Below, piece by piece: positions 19,259 through 28,897 of a stretch of 64,000 bases of DNA. The stretch's first letter is position 1, and every line of letters begins with the position of its first letter. The position numbers and the translations under genes were made by a program. The notes below the pieces were generated by a model. The model worked only from the letters and a program-made list of their open reading frames with translations, searched no databases and was not told the DNA's origin. The DNA comes from Pseudomonas sp. MM223 (GTDB lineage: Bacteria > Pseudomonadota > Gammaproteobacteria > Pseudomonadales > Pseudomonadaceae). Location: the NCBI GenBank assembly GCA_947090765.1, contig OX352322.1, positions 3,455,501-3,519,500 of the forward strand, read 5' to 3'.

Positions 19259-20008
19259 CAAAGCTGTAGGTGGCGTTGTTCTCGTTGACCAGTGCGGTCA
19301 GGCGTACGGGCTTGACGGACTCGTAGTGCATCCGCTGCCCTTGGCATCCTGGCGGCTGCTCGGCAGGCCACGGGCCGTGCGCATCAAGCGTGTAGTCTGG
19401 CCCTTGCCGTCGGTGTGGCTGAGTACCTGCCCGTACACGTTGTAGGTGAAGGTTTCCGCCGTGCCGTCGGGATGGCTGATGCGCAGCACTTCACCGTCGG
19501 GCTTGCGCGCCAGGGTGGTGGTCTGGTTCAGCGCATCCGTGACCGCGACCAGGTGCTGGCGCTGGTCATAGCGGTAATAGGTGCTCTTGCCCGAGCAGTC
19601 CTGGTAACGCTCCACCTGGGCCAGGGTATTCCACCAGGTACTTGGACTTGAAGGTTGCATCGATGATGGTGTGCGGCAGGCCGTCGTCGCTGTTCAGGTA
19701 CTCGGTCACCTGGCCCAGTGCATCGATTTCGGCGAGCAGGTTGCCCTTGTCGTCGTAGCGCGCCTGCCACGTGCTGCCATCCGGATAGCTGACCTTGGTC
19801 ACCAGCGTAGTCAGGTGATGATACGCATAGGCGATCTTGCGCCCCAACGGGTCGCCGTTGTGATTGATCACGGCAGTCAGCTGGCCGTGTTCGTCGTAGA
19901 GCTGCGCGAGTGTCTCGACCGCCTCATTGATGACCAGCCGGTTGATTCGGTCAGGCGCCCCAGCGGGTTGTCATAATGCACGTGCGAACGGAGGCCGCCG
20001 GTAGCGCT
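19259..20008 (-). pseudogene. Rhs core fragment, decayed
   Basis: The DNA closely matches the intact rhs gene from about 33243 to 33843 and then 34213-34350. It lacks the intervening 370 bp, the join falling at a short shared GGGTCG. There is also a 2-bp loss near 19636 (CCACCAGG against CCACCACAGG) and other frame breaks, so no continuous protein exists. It carries YD-repeat sequence only, with no N-terminus or toxin tip. It is the most distal remnant of the displaced rhs array. Confidence 0.85.
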
Positions 20009-20165
20009 TAACCTTGGGTTCCACCTTAATACGCCTTCAAGTGCTCGTTTGACTCTGAATTCTCCAAAAATATTGACATCCACGAATCCATTACATCCCA
20101 CAAATCGATTCCTTTCGTAGGAGTTGCTGGGTTTTCATGCCACCAGATAAACGCCTCACCCTTAA

Positions 20166-21356
20166 GGAAGGTCTGAAAAAGACTTCCTGAATCTGGTGAA
20201 ATACGCCGATCCCGCCAGCCGAGTTTTTCCATGAAGCAGATGACCTTCGCCGACGCCGAGTACGCCGGCAAGCGCAAGCAGACCCGTAAGGAATTGTTCC
20301 TGATCGAGATGGATCAGGTGGTGCCGTGGAAGGGATTGATTGCCCTGATCGAGCCACACTACCCAAAGGGTGAAGGTGGTCGTCCAGCCTATCCGCTGAT
20401 GGCCATGTTACGTATCCATCTGATGCAGAACTGGTTCGGCTACAGCGACCCGGCCATGGAAGAAGCGCTCTACGAGACGACCATCCTGCGTCAGTTCGCC
20501 GGGCTGAGCCTCGAGCGTATTCCCGACGAAACCACCATCCTCAAGTTCCGTCGCTTGCTGGAGAAACATGGCTGGCAGCCGGCATCCTCGGCGTAATCAA
20601 TGGCTACCTGGGGGATCGCGGCCTGTCGCTGCGCCAGGGCACTATCGTCGATGCCACACTGATCCACGCGCCCAGCTCGACCAAGAACCAGGACGGCAAG
20701 CGCGACCCGGAAATGCACCAGAGCAAGAAAGGGAACCAGTATTACTTTGGCATGAAGGCGCACATCGGCGTGGATGATGAGTCGGGGCTGGTACACAGCG
20801 TGGTAGGCACGGCAGCCAACGTGGCGGATATCACCCAGGTCGACAAACTGCTGCACGGTGACGAGAACGTCGTCTGCGCCGATGCCGGCTACACCGGCGT
20901 CGAAAAGCGCCCCGAACATGCTGGCCGCGAAGTGATCTGGCAGGTCGCAGCACGCCGCAGCACCTACAAGAAGCTCGATAAACGCAGCGCCCTGTACAAA
21001 GCCAAGCGCAAGATCGAGAAGGCCAAGGCACAAGTGCGAGCGAAGGTCGAGCACCCGTTTCGAGTGATCAAGCGCCAGTTCGGTTACGTGAAGGTGCGCT
21101 TCCGTGGCCTGGCCAAGAACACCGCTCAGCTGGTGACGCTGTTCGCGCTGTCGAACCTATGGATGGCGCGCCGACATTTGCTGACTACCGCAGGAAAGGT
21201 GCACCTGTAATGCGGAAAATGGCTGCTGCGAGGTGCTCGCGGCGGCCAAAAACGGAGAACTGAGCGGGTTACCTGGTCGAATTTGATCGACGGCCCGCTT
21301 TCAAAAGCAGCGAGGGCTGAAGTCGACCGGAAATACAGGGCTACTTCAGACCTTCC
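20166..21356. mobile_element. IS5-family insertion sequence, 1191 bp
   Basis: Perfect 12-bp terminal inverted repeats GGAAGGTCTGAA at 20166-20177 and inverted at 21345-21356, flanked by a TTAA target duplication (20162-20165 and 21357-21360). Length, terminus and target type fit IS5. It carries one plus-strand DDE transposase gene (frameshifted). It interrupts an immunity gene. Confidence 0.93.
20231..21210 (+). pseudogene. IS5-family DDE transposase, frameshifted
   Basis: Two frames join at about 20574: adding one C to CATGGCTGGCAG (giving CATGGCCTGGCAG) restores GLAAGILGVING and a 326-residue transposase, the normal IS5 length. The N-terminal DUF772-like domain is MTFADAEYAGKRKQTRKELF and onwards. 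The catalytic residues are Asp in TIVDATLI, Asp in CADAGYTGVEKR and Glu in KVEHPFRVIKRQFG. As written the element cannot make full-length transposase unless by frameshifting. Confidence 0.9.
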
Positions 21357-21919
21357 TTAAGTGCCCCCTCACCTATAGCCAAGTAATCACCAGCCCCGCT
21401 AGAAAATACGCCTAACATATTAGGAAGCGTTGGATACTCTTCGTCACATAGGTCCTTTATTTGAACAAAATCCTGCAGTCTCGATGGCCCCATGGTGCAA
21501 CCAATGTAAAAACCAAAGCCATCATGTAGCTTTGAGTAAAACTGCTTAAAGTCCGCAGGCAGGCCAGGACAGCCATCCAAATTCGAAATTTCAACACCTA
21601 CTGGAGCGCCCCCATATAGAAGCACAAATCACCATTCTCGACGTAAACATACATAAGATACGGCTTATCACTTACGGCCAGAACAGTACCTAGCACACAC
21701 TTATCAAGCCACGACCTTACCCATGGTAGTTTTTCAGAAAAATCGGCCCACTCAGCAGGGATATGTTTTTTTCCTCGTCTAAAAAACCAAAGCCAAGCCA
21801 CTGCTTGGGATACTTCACCTCAAGGGGTACATCACAAGATGTGAAATACACATCATAACCATTTAACTCAATCGCAATACGCTGCTTTAAAACCTCAGAT
21901 CAATTCATTCTCACCCCCT

Positions 21920-21985
21920 TCAATACCTTGAAAGCAAACCATTAATGTATTGCTGTAGCCCTGCCTCCAACTTAGCAGCCTTATC
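21920..21985 (-). pseudogene. Remnant tail of a lost Rhs toxin tip
   Basis: On the minus strand a 21-codon open stretch reads KAAKLEAGLQQYINGLLSRY and stops 11 bp before the ATG of the split immunity gene, with AGGGGGTGAG between. The spacing is exactly that of toxin-immunity pairs elsewhere in this array. No rhs core or longer frame is recognisable upstream through 22163. Confidence 0.35.
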
Positions 21986-22163
21986 CTAGCATTGCGGCTC
22001 GCTCCATCATTTTTCCGAGAGCGTTCGCAATGTGTTGAGTGGCACTTCGCCAAAGGGGAAAAACAAGTGGTCAAGGCCGTTCAATGGGCAATACCCGTTT
22101 TCACAAGGCACGACTTCCAATTAAGCCATCAAGAGTTTATTGAGCCGCTGCCAATCACCTTAA

Positions 22164-22574
22164 CTATTCACCTTCGTACAGCCCAACATACTTCAAGCCA
22201 TTGTAACTTGACTTAATCGGTTTGGAAATCGTCGTGCCACCGTCGGAGTACCAAAAAATTGCATTAGCTTTTAAAATCCCTAGCTTCAAACACGCTGCCT
22301 TTAGGTCCTCAATGCAGTCTTGATCAACTGCAGATTCAAGCAAAATCTCATCCAAGCTGACCTCGCGCTCTTTCCTCGGCATTATACCCATGAAGTCTTC
22401 ATCATACCACCTAACACCAATATCCCTGCAGAACCCACAAACCTTATATGCTGGATCATCCAGACCCACAGAATAGTCCAATTCAAAATAACTAATGTAG
22501 TCGCTTTCAGAAGAAAGATTAGTACCCACCCAAACATGAACCTTTTCATAACGTTCAATATCATGAGCATCCAT
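22164..22574 (-). CDS. Immunity protein, Imm22 (DUF4284) family
   Basis: A 136-residue cytosolic protein with the Imm22 pattern VHVWVGTNLSSESDYISYFELDY, read as VHVWVGT then YFELDYS, and later VCGFCRDIGVRWYDEDFMGI. Such proteins neutralise the toxin encoded just upstream. Its ATG directly follows the toxin-tip TAA, with GGAG inside the toxin 3' end, so the pair is coupled. AT-rich compared with the rhs core DNA. The promoter, if the cassette is silent, would have to lie inside the core fragment. Confidence 0.75.
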   Translation of the reverse strand: MDAHDIERYEKVHVWVGTNLSSESDYISYFELDYSVGLDDPAYKVCGFCRDIGVRWYDEDFMGIMPRKEREVSLDEILLESAVDQDCIEDLKAACLKLGILKANAIFWYSDGGTTISKPIKSSYNGLKYVGLYEGE

Positions 22575-24124
22575 TTAACGCGCTCCAAGCTTCATCTGCT
22601 TACTGTGATGAAAGTTAATTACATTCAGCGCCTGAGCCTTACTTTTGCCATGACTCAGATCTTGTATTAGTTTATTGTGGAACATTCCATACTTACCACC
22701 CGGACTTCGAAGAGCGGTTTCTACAGCCTTCTTGTTATCGACTATATCTTGAACAGAAGCGCTATTAAACCAGCTATCAAATCCATTTTTCTCCCAAGGC
22801 ACCCAACCCAGAGGGTCAATCCAAGTAGTCGGGGCGGCTACATATGCGTACAGATTAGCTCCACCTCTGATACCTATTGGATCTTGAGTGACAAACCTTC
22901 CTGACTCAGGATCATAGAAACGAAAAGTGTTGTAGTCTTGCCATCGCTGTTCGTCAACTCCAGCGGCGTACCAATCTGGTCAGTATGGAAGTAGTAAACC
23001 CTCTGCCCTTCCCCTTCCACCCGATCAACCCGCGCCAGCGGCGCATAGCTACCCGGCTCGTACAGGTACAAGATATCCTGCCCAGGCGTCTCCTCCCGCA
23101 GCATCCTCAGCCCTTGCCACAAGAACCGCTTCTGCTCGACGTCACCGTTGATTTCCGCCTGCTTGGCCACCCGCCGCCCGAGGCTGTCGTAACGGTAGTG
23201 CCCGGCACTTTCCAGCGTGCCATTGACCAGCGTCTCCGCCCGCACCAGCCGGTTCTCGCAATCATAGGTAAAGTGCTGAAGCTTGCTGTGCCCCGAGCGC
23301 TTTTCGATCAAGTTGCCCCACGGATCGTAGCGATACTCCTGGTCCCGCCACTGCCTGATCCGGTTGTCCTTGACCTTGTCAAACTGCCGCGCATTGAAGT
23401 CCAGGCGGTTGGCCGCCGCGTCGTAGCGAAACTCTTCGCTGCCGATCAGTGAGCCGGTATCGCGGCTGCGCAACTGGCCGTTGGCTTCGTATTCGTACTT
23501 GATCTCGCCACGCAGCTTGTCGAGCGTGCGCACCAGTTCACCTGCCGGGTCGTACTGGTAACGGCGGTGAATCGGGTTATACGCATGCTCCACCAACAGC
23601 GACGTATTGATGCCGGTGTTGTGTATCTGGGAAAGCTTGTCAGCGGGCAACGTCGACGCAAACTGCCACGCCTTACGCCCCATCGCGTCATAACCAAAGC
23701 AACTGGTGAGCTTGCCCTGCGTGCGATACACCTCGCGATGCAGGTCGTCTCGCTCCATGTCGCTGATTACCTGGCCGTCCAGGTTTAGCTGGTGCAGGTG
23801 CCCGCTGCCATAATAGAGGTGGTTGACCTGGCGGCCATCCGGCAGGGTCAGTGTGGTCAGGTTGCTGAGTGGGTCGTACTCGTAGCCGAGCGTGCCGTCG
23901 GGGGTGATTTCTTTGGTCAGCCTGCCCAGCAGATCGTAGGCGTACTCAAGCTTTTCTTCGGTAATACCAAGCTGCTTGCCGACAGTGCTGGGTTGCCTCT
24001 CGATGCTCGGTAACCGGTTGCCATCGTCATAGGTGAACTGCTGCTGGGTGTCGCGATTGAACTTGCTGATCAAGCGGCCGAAAAGATCGCGCTCGAACAG
24101 CGTGTGAGCGTTTCGAGTTAACAC
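22575..24124 (-). pseudogene. Displaced rhs-core/toxin-tip cassette (orphan 5), internally deleted
   Basis: The 5' part (24124 to about 22950) is nearly identical at DNA level to the intact rhs core (YD repeats, DTGSLIGSEEFRYDAAANRL). At about 22940 the frame jumps from LTNSDGK straight into YNTFRFYDPESGRFVTQDP. The stretch IVWQATYRSWG...LRFQGQY is missing, and the reading frame is broken. After the junction WIDPLGW comes a short unknown tip of about 80 residues (WEKNGFDSWFNSASVQDIV; KYGMFHNKLIQDLSHGKS; NFHHSKQMKLGAR). It has no N-terminal PAAR or start of its own, so it is an archive cassette rather than a working effector. Confidence 0.8.
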
Positions 24125-24275
24125 AGACCTTGCAGATGGAGGTCTCTGAGATTTCTTGCTCGAAATTTTCTTACCGTAGCGGCTAAAACGTATGTCGCAG
24201 CCAAAATTTTAAAGATCAACAGTGGTACTTATTGGCAACTAAACGCACGCCAGCAGACCATTACTCCAATAAACA
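24125..24275. other. Cassette spacer
   Basis: 151 bp of AT-rich sequence between the 5' end of orphan 5 and the stop of the next immunity gene. The rhs homology stops abruptly near 24110. No gene or clear hairpin is seen. Confidence 0.5.
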
Positions 24276-24890
24276 CTATAAAAGTCCGGCAAGCAGTGAA
24301 GTATCGTACTCTTTATTCTTAACTATTCTCTTTGAGCTCATTGCCTCTTTTATTTTAGCAGAACTTCCAGCCACCCCATAAATCTGAGCAGCACAATGTA
24401 TGAATACAGCTGGATAAGAGTATTCATCCGGAGCGGACAGAACATCACCTACTGTCCGCTCAGCAGGCACGATGCAGGCTAAAACCTTAGGAACATAGAA
24501 ATCCTCCAACACAAGCCGAACATGAGCGCAAACTTCATCCGCGAAATCGGGAGTTGGTGTTTTTATAGCGCCACTAAAGTCGCCACTGAACCGTTTATTT
24601 TGTTCGCCAGAAGATACAAATGAAAAACAAGCATCGCTAAACAGATTACTATTATAAGGAGGTGCAAAGTTAGATATGCACTCAAAAATCTCACCTCCAT
24701 TCACGATCCCTCCAAGCACATAAGAATCAACACGCGCAAGGTGATCAAAGAAAAGTTCACCTACATACTTTTTATCGTGCTTAAATTTTAATTTATTTTT
24801 CGATGCCACCACGCCGTCGAACTTAGAGGCAACAATCTTAAGCCCCCTCAGCAGAATTTTTTCAAAATACAGCCGATTCTCTGCGCTCAT
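24276..24890 (-). CDS. Putative immunity protein of unrecognised family (partner of PD-(D/E)XK-like tip)
   Basis: A 204-residue, AT-rich gene starting 3 bp after the upstream toxin-tip stop. It begins MSAENRLYFEKILLRGLKIV and contains FDHLARVDSYVLGGIVNGGE, later DEVCAHVRLVLEDFYVPKVL and VFIHCAAQIYGVAGSSAK. No signal peptide or TM segment, so cytosolic, as expected for an inhibitor of a nuclease. I do not recognise the family. Its role is inferred from position only. Confidence 0.6.
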   Translation of the reverse strand: MSAENRLYFEKILLRGLKIVASKFDGVVASKNKLKFKHDKKYVGELFFDHLARVDSYVLGGIVNGGEIFECISNFAPPYNSNLFSDACFSFVSSGEQNKRFSGDFSGAIKTPTPDFADEVCAHVRLVLEDFYVPKVLACIVPAERTVGDVLSAPDEYSYPAVFIHCAAQIYGVAGSSAKIKEAMSSKRIVKNKEYDTSLLAGLL

Positions 24891-24893
24891 AAC

Positions 24894-25793
24894 TCACCGA
24901 TATCTAAGAACATTAAATACTGCATCATGCACAGCCCCTTTGCCACCAAGTAATTTTTCGCGTGCGCTTTTAGTATCCAGCTTCAACTTCGCCGCGGTGC
25001 CACTTGATGGTGTAATGCTGCCTCCCCCAAGATGCTGCGTGGAATTCGCAGGATTACTCATATCGAACACTCCGGAGGCTTTTTGATTTTTAGTGAGGGA
25101 TCCCGCCCCATGTTTCACCTCGAATACATGCAAATTCCCATGAGCATCTCTAGCAACAAAATCCGCTCTAACCCTGCTTCCATTAACCTTCATGGTAACT
25201 TCTTCGGCAACGATTTTAAAGCCATTACGCTCCAAGTCATGCATCGCCTTCGATCGTCCTTTATCACCACTTATAGCGCTTTTACACAAGCCAAATGGAT
25301 CAATCCAAATTAATGCATTTGGCGCATACTCATAAAGGTTATAACCACCTTGAAGACTTATAGGATCTTGCGTAACAAATCGGCCTATCTCTGGATCAAA
25401 ATATCTAAATAAATTATAGTGCAGTCCTATTTCAGGATCCAGATATTGGCCTTGAAACCTTAGATTTTGCTCAACTTCATTGACATTTAAATTTTCTACC
25501 GCCCCCACGAACGATACGTCGCCTGCCAAACAATCCCGCCATCACTATCCGTCAACTCCAGCGGCGTACCAATCTGGTCAGTATGGAAGTAATAGACCTT
25601 CAGCCCTTCCCCTTCCACCCGATCAACCCGCGCCAGCGGCGCATAGCTACCCGGCTCGTACAGGTACAGGATATTCTGCCCAGGCGTCTCCTCCCGCAGC
25701 ATCCTCAGCCCTTGCCAGAGGAAGCGCTTTTGTTCGGACTCGCCATTGAATTCAGCCTGCTTGTCAACCCGCCGCCCGAGGCTGCCGTAAGGG
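24894..25793 (-). pseudogene. Displaced rhs-core/toxin-tip cassette (orphan 4), PD-(D/E)XK-like nuclease tip
   Basis: A short rhs core piece (25793 to about 25500; GLRMLREETPGQNILYLYEPG) continues in another frame from 25529: adding one G to the G-run at 25498-25503 gives TYRSWGAVENLNVNEVEQNL. After WIDPFGL the tip of about 130 residues contains RVRADFVARDAHGNLHVFEVKHG, a D...ExK pattern typical of PD-(D/E)XK nucleases, then GSLTKNQ. The last residues are HDAVFNVLRYR. The target is probably nucleic acid. It lacks an N-terminus, so it is a silent or donor cassette. Confidence 0.72.
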
Positions 25794-26018
25794 CATGCCC
25801 GCCACGAAACCGTTGATATGCCGTTGACCAGAGGCCAGAGCGTTCAAGCATGTCTCGCCATCCAGCACCGTTAGCAGAACATACAGATTACACCGTCGGA
25901 CATCAGGCGGTCGCTCAGGGCCGCGCGCGCCCCCGATCATGGGATTCAATACAGAATTCCTTTCCGTTGATTACGGGGCGCACTACATAATCTCAGTAGA
26001 AGAGGGGCGACAATTAAA
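25794..26018. other. Unassigned junction DNA
   Basis: 225 bp between the rhs-core start of orphan 4 and the next immunity gene. It is GC-rich (unlike the immunity genes) and does not match the rhs core. A 61-codon minus-strand frame (25764-25949, containing LDGETCLNALASGQRHINGF) crosses the junction. It may be part of a lost element that broke the core here. Confidence 0.35.
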
Positions 26019-26624
26019 CTATGCTACCTGCACAAAAAAGCAGCCATCACTCTTGTAATCTCCCAAAGTCCTATTGATCATCAAATACCCTACCCCATCC
26101 GTCATATAAAGCGCATCTTGATAGGGTGCAGGAAAGTCTGACGAGTAGACCTGGCACAGAAAATTGAAGCTCTCAGAAATCTCATCTGGAATTAAAGCAC
26201 CTAACGGTGGATTGATGGCAGAAAGTGAAGAAACACTTAGCTCACCATCATCGATATAGCACTCCTCAAAGTCCGCAAACCGAAGAGGAATCGACGAGCG
26301 CGGCGACTTAACGACCTGCTCACTCTCGGAATGTACAACATAAGTATATGATGCCACACCCTTGCTCTGCTGGACTTCATCAACGGTAATCAAATCAATA
26401 AAGTATTCATCCGGATCATATGTGGAAAAGACATGCAAAAAACCGCTCAATGGAAGATCCGTGCGCTTCAGTCGACACCTTGCAACATTGCAGTCAATCG
26501 TAAAAAGAAGAAGAAGATCTTGGCCTTCAGCATTTTGGGGCCATTGCGCCAAACGCGCACTGTCACCACCAAAGACAAATGGCCCTTCACTTGCAGTCGC
26601 AACTATTTTGTGCGCTTTCATCAT
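26019..26624 (-). CDS. Putative immunity protein, DUF1963/YwqG-like
   Basis: A 201-residue cytosolic protein whose start overlaps the toxin-tip stop (TGATG). The stretch FGGDSARLAQWPQNAEGQDL followed by LLFTIDCNVARC resembles the opening of YwqG/DUF1963 proteins, and the end VGYLMINRTLGDYKSDGCFF also fits. YwqG-like proteins occur as immunity partners in polymorphic-toxin loci. The match is by eye and weak. AT-rich composition and position right after a toxin tip support immunity function. Confidence 0.6.
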   Translation of the reverse strand: MMKAHKIVATASEGPFVFGGDSARLAQWPQNAEGQDLLLLFTIDCNVARCRLKRTDLPLSGFLHVFSTYDPDEYFIDLITVDEVQQSKGVASYTYVVHSESEQVVKSPRSSIPLRFADFEECYIDDGELSVSSLSAINPPLGALIPDEISESFNFLCQVYSSDFPAPYQDALYMTDGVGYLMINRTLGDYKSDGCFFVQVA

Positions 26625-28653
26625 CAGCCTCCGGTGCAGCCACTTAAGCTGCGATAGAATTTTTTAGCTTGTCTTTTAAGAGCTTTCACTCTACTTGCCG
26701 GCACACCAGCTTTACGCAATGCGCCTGACGTAATGTCTAGCTCTCGCTTTAGGCTAGGTGCAAAATCATTTTTACCGAGCCCTTGACTTGCTCTAATCTG
26801 CGTCTCATGCCAATGCGCACCGCCCACACCACGAGTATCTTTGGCTGGACCTCGGGTATGGTGATCCAAATCCAGGGCAATTGAGGGGTTACCAGCAAGA
26901 CGCGTAGCTTTCGTCGCAACCTCCTGCTGAACCAAAAACTCGTGTCGCAGTAACTCATGCGCTTGCAAGTTATCACCCACATGCAAATCACCGTTTAAGC
27001 CACCATAAGTCCCAAGCTCAAATAGATTAGCTAAACCTTGAGGATCCACCCAGCCAGTCGGGTTGGATGCATATTTGTAAAAATTTATCCCCCCTTCCAA
27101 TCCTATCGGGTCCTGAGTCAAAAATCGGCCAACCGCAGGATCATAGAACCTGAAAGTGTTGTAGTGCAGCCCGGTTTCACTATCAATATATTGGCCTTGA
27201 AAACGCAGGTTCTGCTCGACCTCTTTGACCGGTAGGCCCTCTACAGCACCCCACGAGCGATACGTGGCCTGCCAAACGATCCTGCCATCACTATCCGTCA
27301 ACTCCAGCGGCGTACCAATCTGGTCAGTATGGAAGTAGTAAACCCTCTGCCCTTCCCCTTCCACCCGATCAACCCGCGCCAACGGCGCATAGCTACCGGG
27401 CTCGTACAGGTACAGGATATCCTGCCCAGGCGTTTCCTCCCGCAGCATCCTCAGCCCTTGCCACAAGAAGCGCTTCTGCTCGACGTCACCGTTGATTTCC
27501 GCCTGCTTGGCCACCCGCCGCCCGAGGCTGTCGTAACGGTAGTGCCCGGCACTTTCCAGCGTGCCATTGACCAGCGTCTCCGCCCGCACCAGCCGGTTCT
27601 CGCAATCATAGGTAAAGTGCTGAAGCTTGCTGTGCCCCGAGCGCTTTTCGATCAAGTTGCCCCACGGATCGTAGCGATACTCCTGGTCCCGCCACTGCCT
27701 GATCCGGTTGTCCTTGACCTTGTCAAACTGCCGCGCATTGAAGTCCAGGCGGTTGGCCGCTGCGTCGTAACGAAACTCTTCGCTGCCGATCAGTGAACCG
27801 GTATCGCGGCTGCGCAACTGGCCGTTGGCTTCGTATTCGTACTTGATCTCGCCACGCAGCTTGTCGAGCGTGCGCACCAGTTCACCTGCCGGGTCGTACT
27901 GGTAACGGCGGTGAATCGGGTTATACGCATGCTCCACCAACAGCGACGTATTGATGCCGGTGTTGTGTATCTGGGAAAGCTTGTCAGCGGGCAACGTCGA
28001 CGCAAACTGCCACGCCTTACGCCCCATCGCGTCATAACCAAAGCAACTGGTGAGCTTGCCCTGCGTGCGATACACCTCGCGATGCAGGTCGTCTCGCTCC
28101 ATGTCGCTGATTACCTGGCCGTCCAAGTTTAGCTGGTGCAGGTGCCCGCTGCCGTAATACAGGTGGTTGACTTGGCGGCCATCCGGCAGGGTCAGTGTGG
28201 TCAGGTTGCTGAGTGGGTCGTACTCGTAGCCGAGCGTGCCGTCGGGGGTGATTTCTTTGGTCAGCCTGCCCAGCAGATCGTAGGCGTACTCAAGCTTTTC
28301 TTCGGTAATACCAAGCTGCTTGCCGACAGTGCTGGGTTGCCTCTCGATGCTCAGTAACCGGTCGCCATCGTCGTACGCGAATGTTTGGCTCGTGTCGCGG
28401 TTGATCTTGGCAACCAGCCGGCCAAGGGTGTCGCGCTCAAACAGGGTGTGGCGCTCTGGACGTTCGGCATTTTCGCCGTAGCCAATCTCATCCAGACGCG
28501 TGAGATGGCCACCAACGTTGTAGCTGAAACGCCGGGTCAGGTTATCCACCCGCACCTCTTCGCTCAACCGGTCCGACACGTCGTAGGCAAAGCTGTAGGT
28601 GGCGTTGTTCTCGTTGACCAGTGCGGTCAGGCGGATGGCCTTGTCGTACTGCG
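26624..28653 (-). pseudogene. Displaced rhs-core/toxin-tip cassette (orphan 3) with DHH/HWHE-rich tip
   Basis: The frame is open from 28653, where homology to the intact rhs begins (matching 33302 leftward); the first usable start is GTG 28579 (SDRLSEEVRVDN), giving 651 residues. About 500 residues of YD-repeat core end at WVDPQGL. The tip of about 135 residues reads NLFELGTYGGLNGDLHVGD, LRHEFLVQQEVATK, LDLDHHTRGPAKDTRG, GGAHWHETQIRASQGLG and a basic tail RVKALKRQAKKFYRS. The clustered His/Asp suggests a metal-dependent nuclease, but I do not recognise the family. There is no PAAR, trafficking domain or promoter, so it is probably a silent donor cassette. Confidence 0.75.
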
Positions 28654-28897
28654 GAGCATCACTTTAAAAAGAAGCGAATGAAACAAAGTCGGCACCCACT
28701 TCTGCTTCAATGATGTTAAAGAACTGTCACTGAGAGTCAAAAGCCCCAGCCAACAAATCACTATCCCCGCGTCTAAAAATAGGTGCCAGACGCATCAAAG
28801 AAAAATAGACACTAAAATTTAACCATCGTGCGCCCCATATTTTATCTGCATATGCCAAGCAAATAAAAAACACCCTACTCAAATCAATCTTCAAACA
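28654..28897. other. Cassette spacer
   Basis: 244 bp of AT-rich DNA between the end of rhs homology and the stop of the next immunity gene. No gene, hairpin or repeat is evident. Confidence 0.5.

Larger units (their letters stand above)
20026..21908 (-). pseudogene. SMI1/KNR4-type immunity gene split by an IS5-family element
   Basis: Removing the insertion and one copy of its TTAA duplication rejoins the minus-strand frame exactly (GALKGEAFIWW). The reconstructed product of about 195 residues runs from KQRIAIELNGYDVYFTSCD through EWADFSEKLPWVRSWLDK to NMLGVFSSGAGDYLAIG and ends SNEHLKAY. The fold pattern fits SMI1/KNR4 (SUKH-like) immunity proteins. Two further single-base losses are apparent, one in an A-run near 21774 and one in a C-run near 21610. 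The third codon after the likely ATG (21908) is TGA. An AGGGGG ribosome site precedes it. AT-rich like the other immunity genes here. Confidence 0.7.

Noticed and set aside
22985..23788. Plus-strand frames starting MEVVNPLPFPFHPINPRQR and MNRVIRMLHQQRR, repeated at 27329, 27911, 30270, 32565
   Set aside because: They recur only because the rhs core is repeated; they are antisense shadows of YD-repeat coding sequence.
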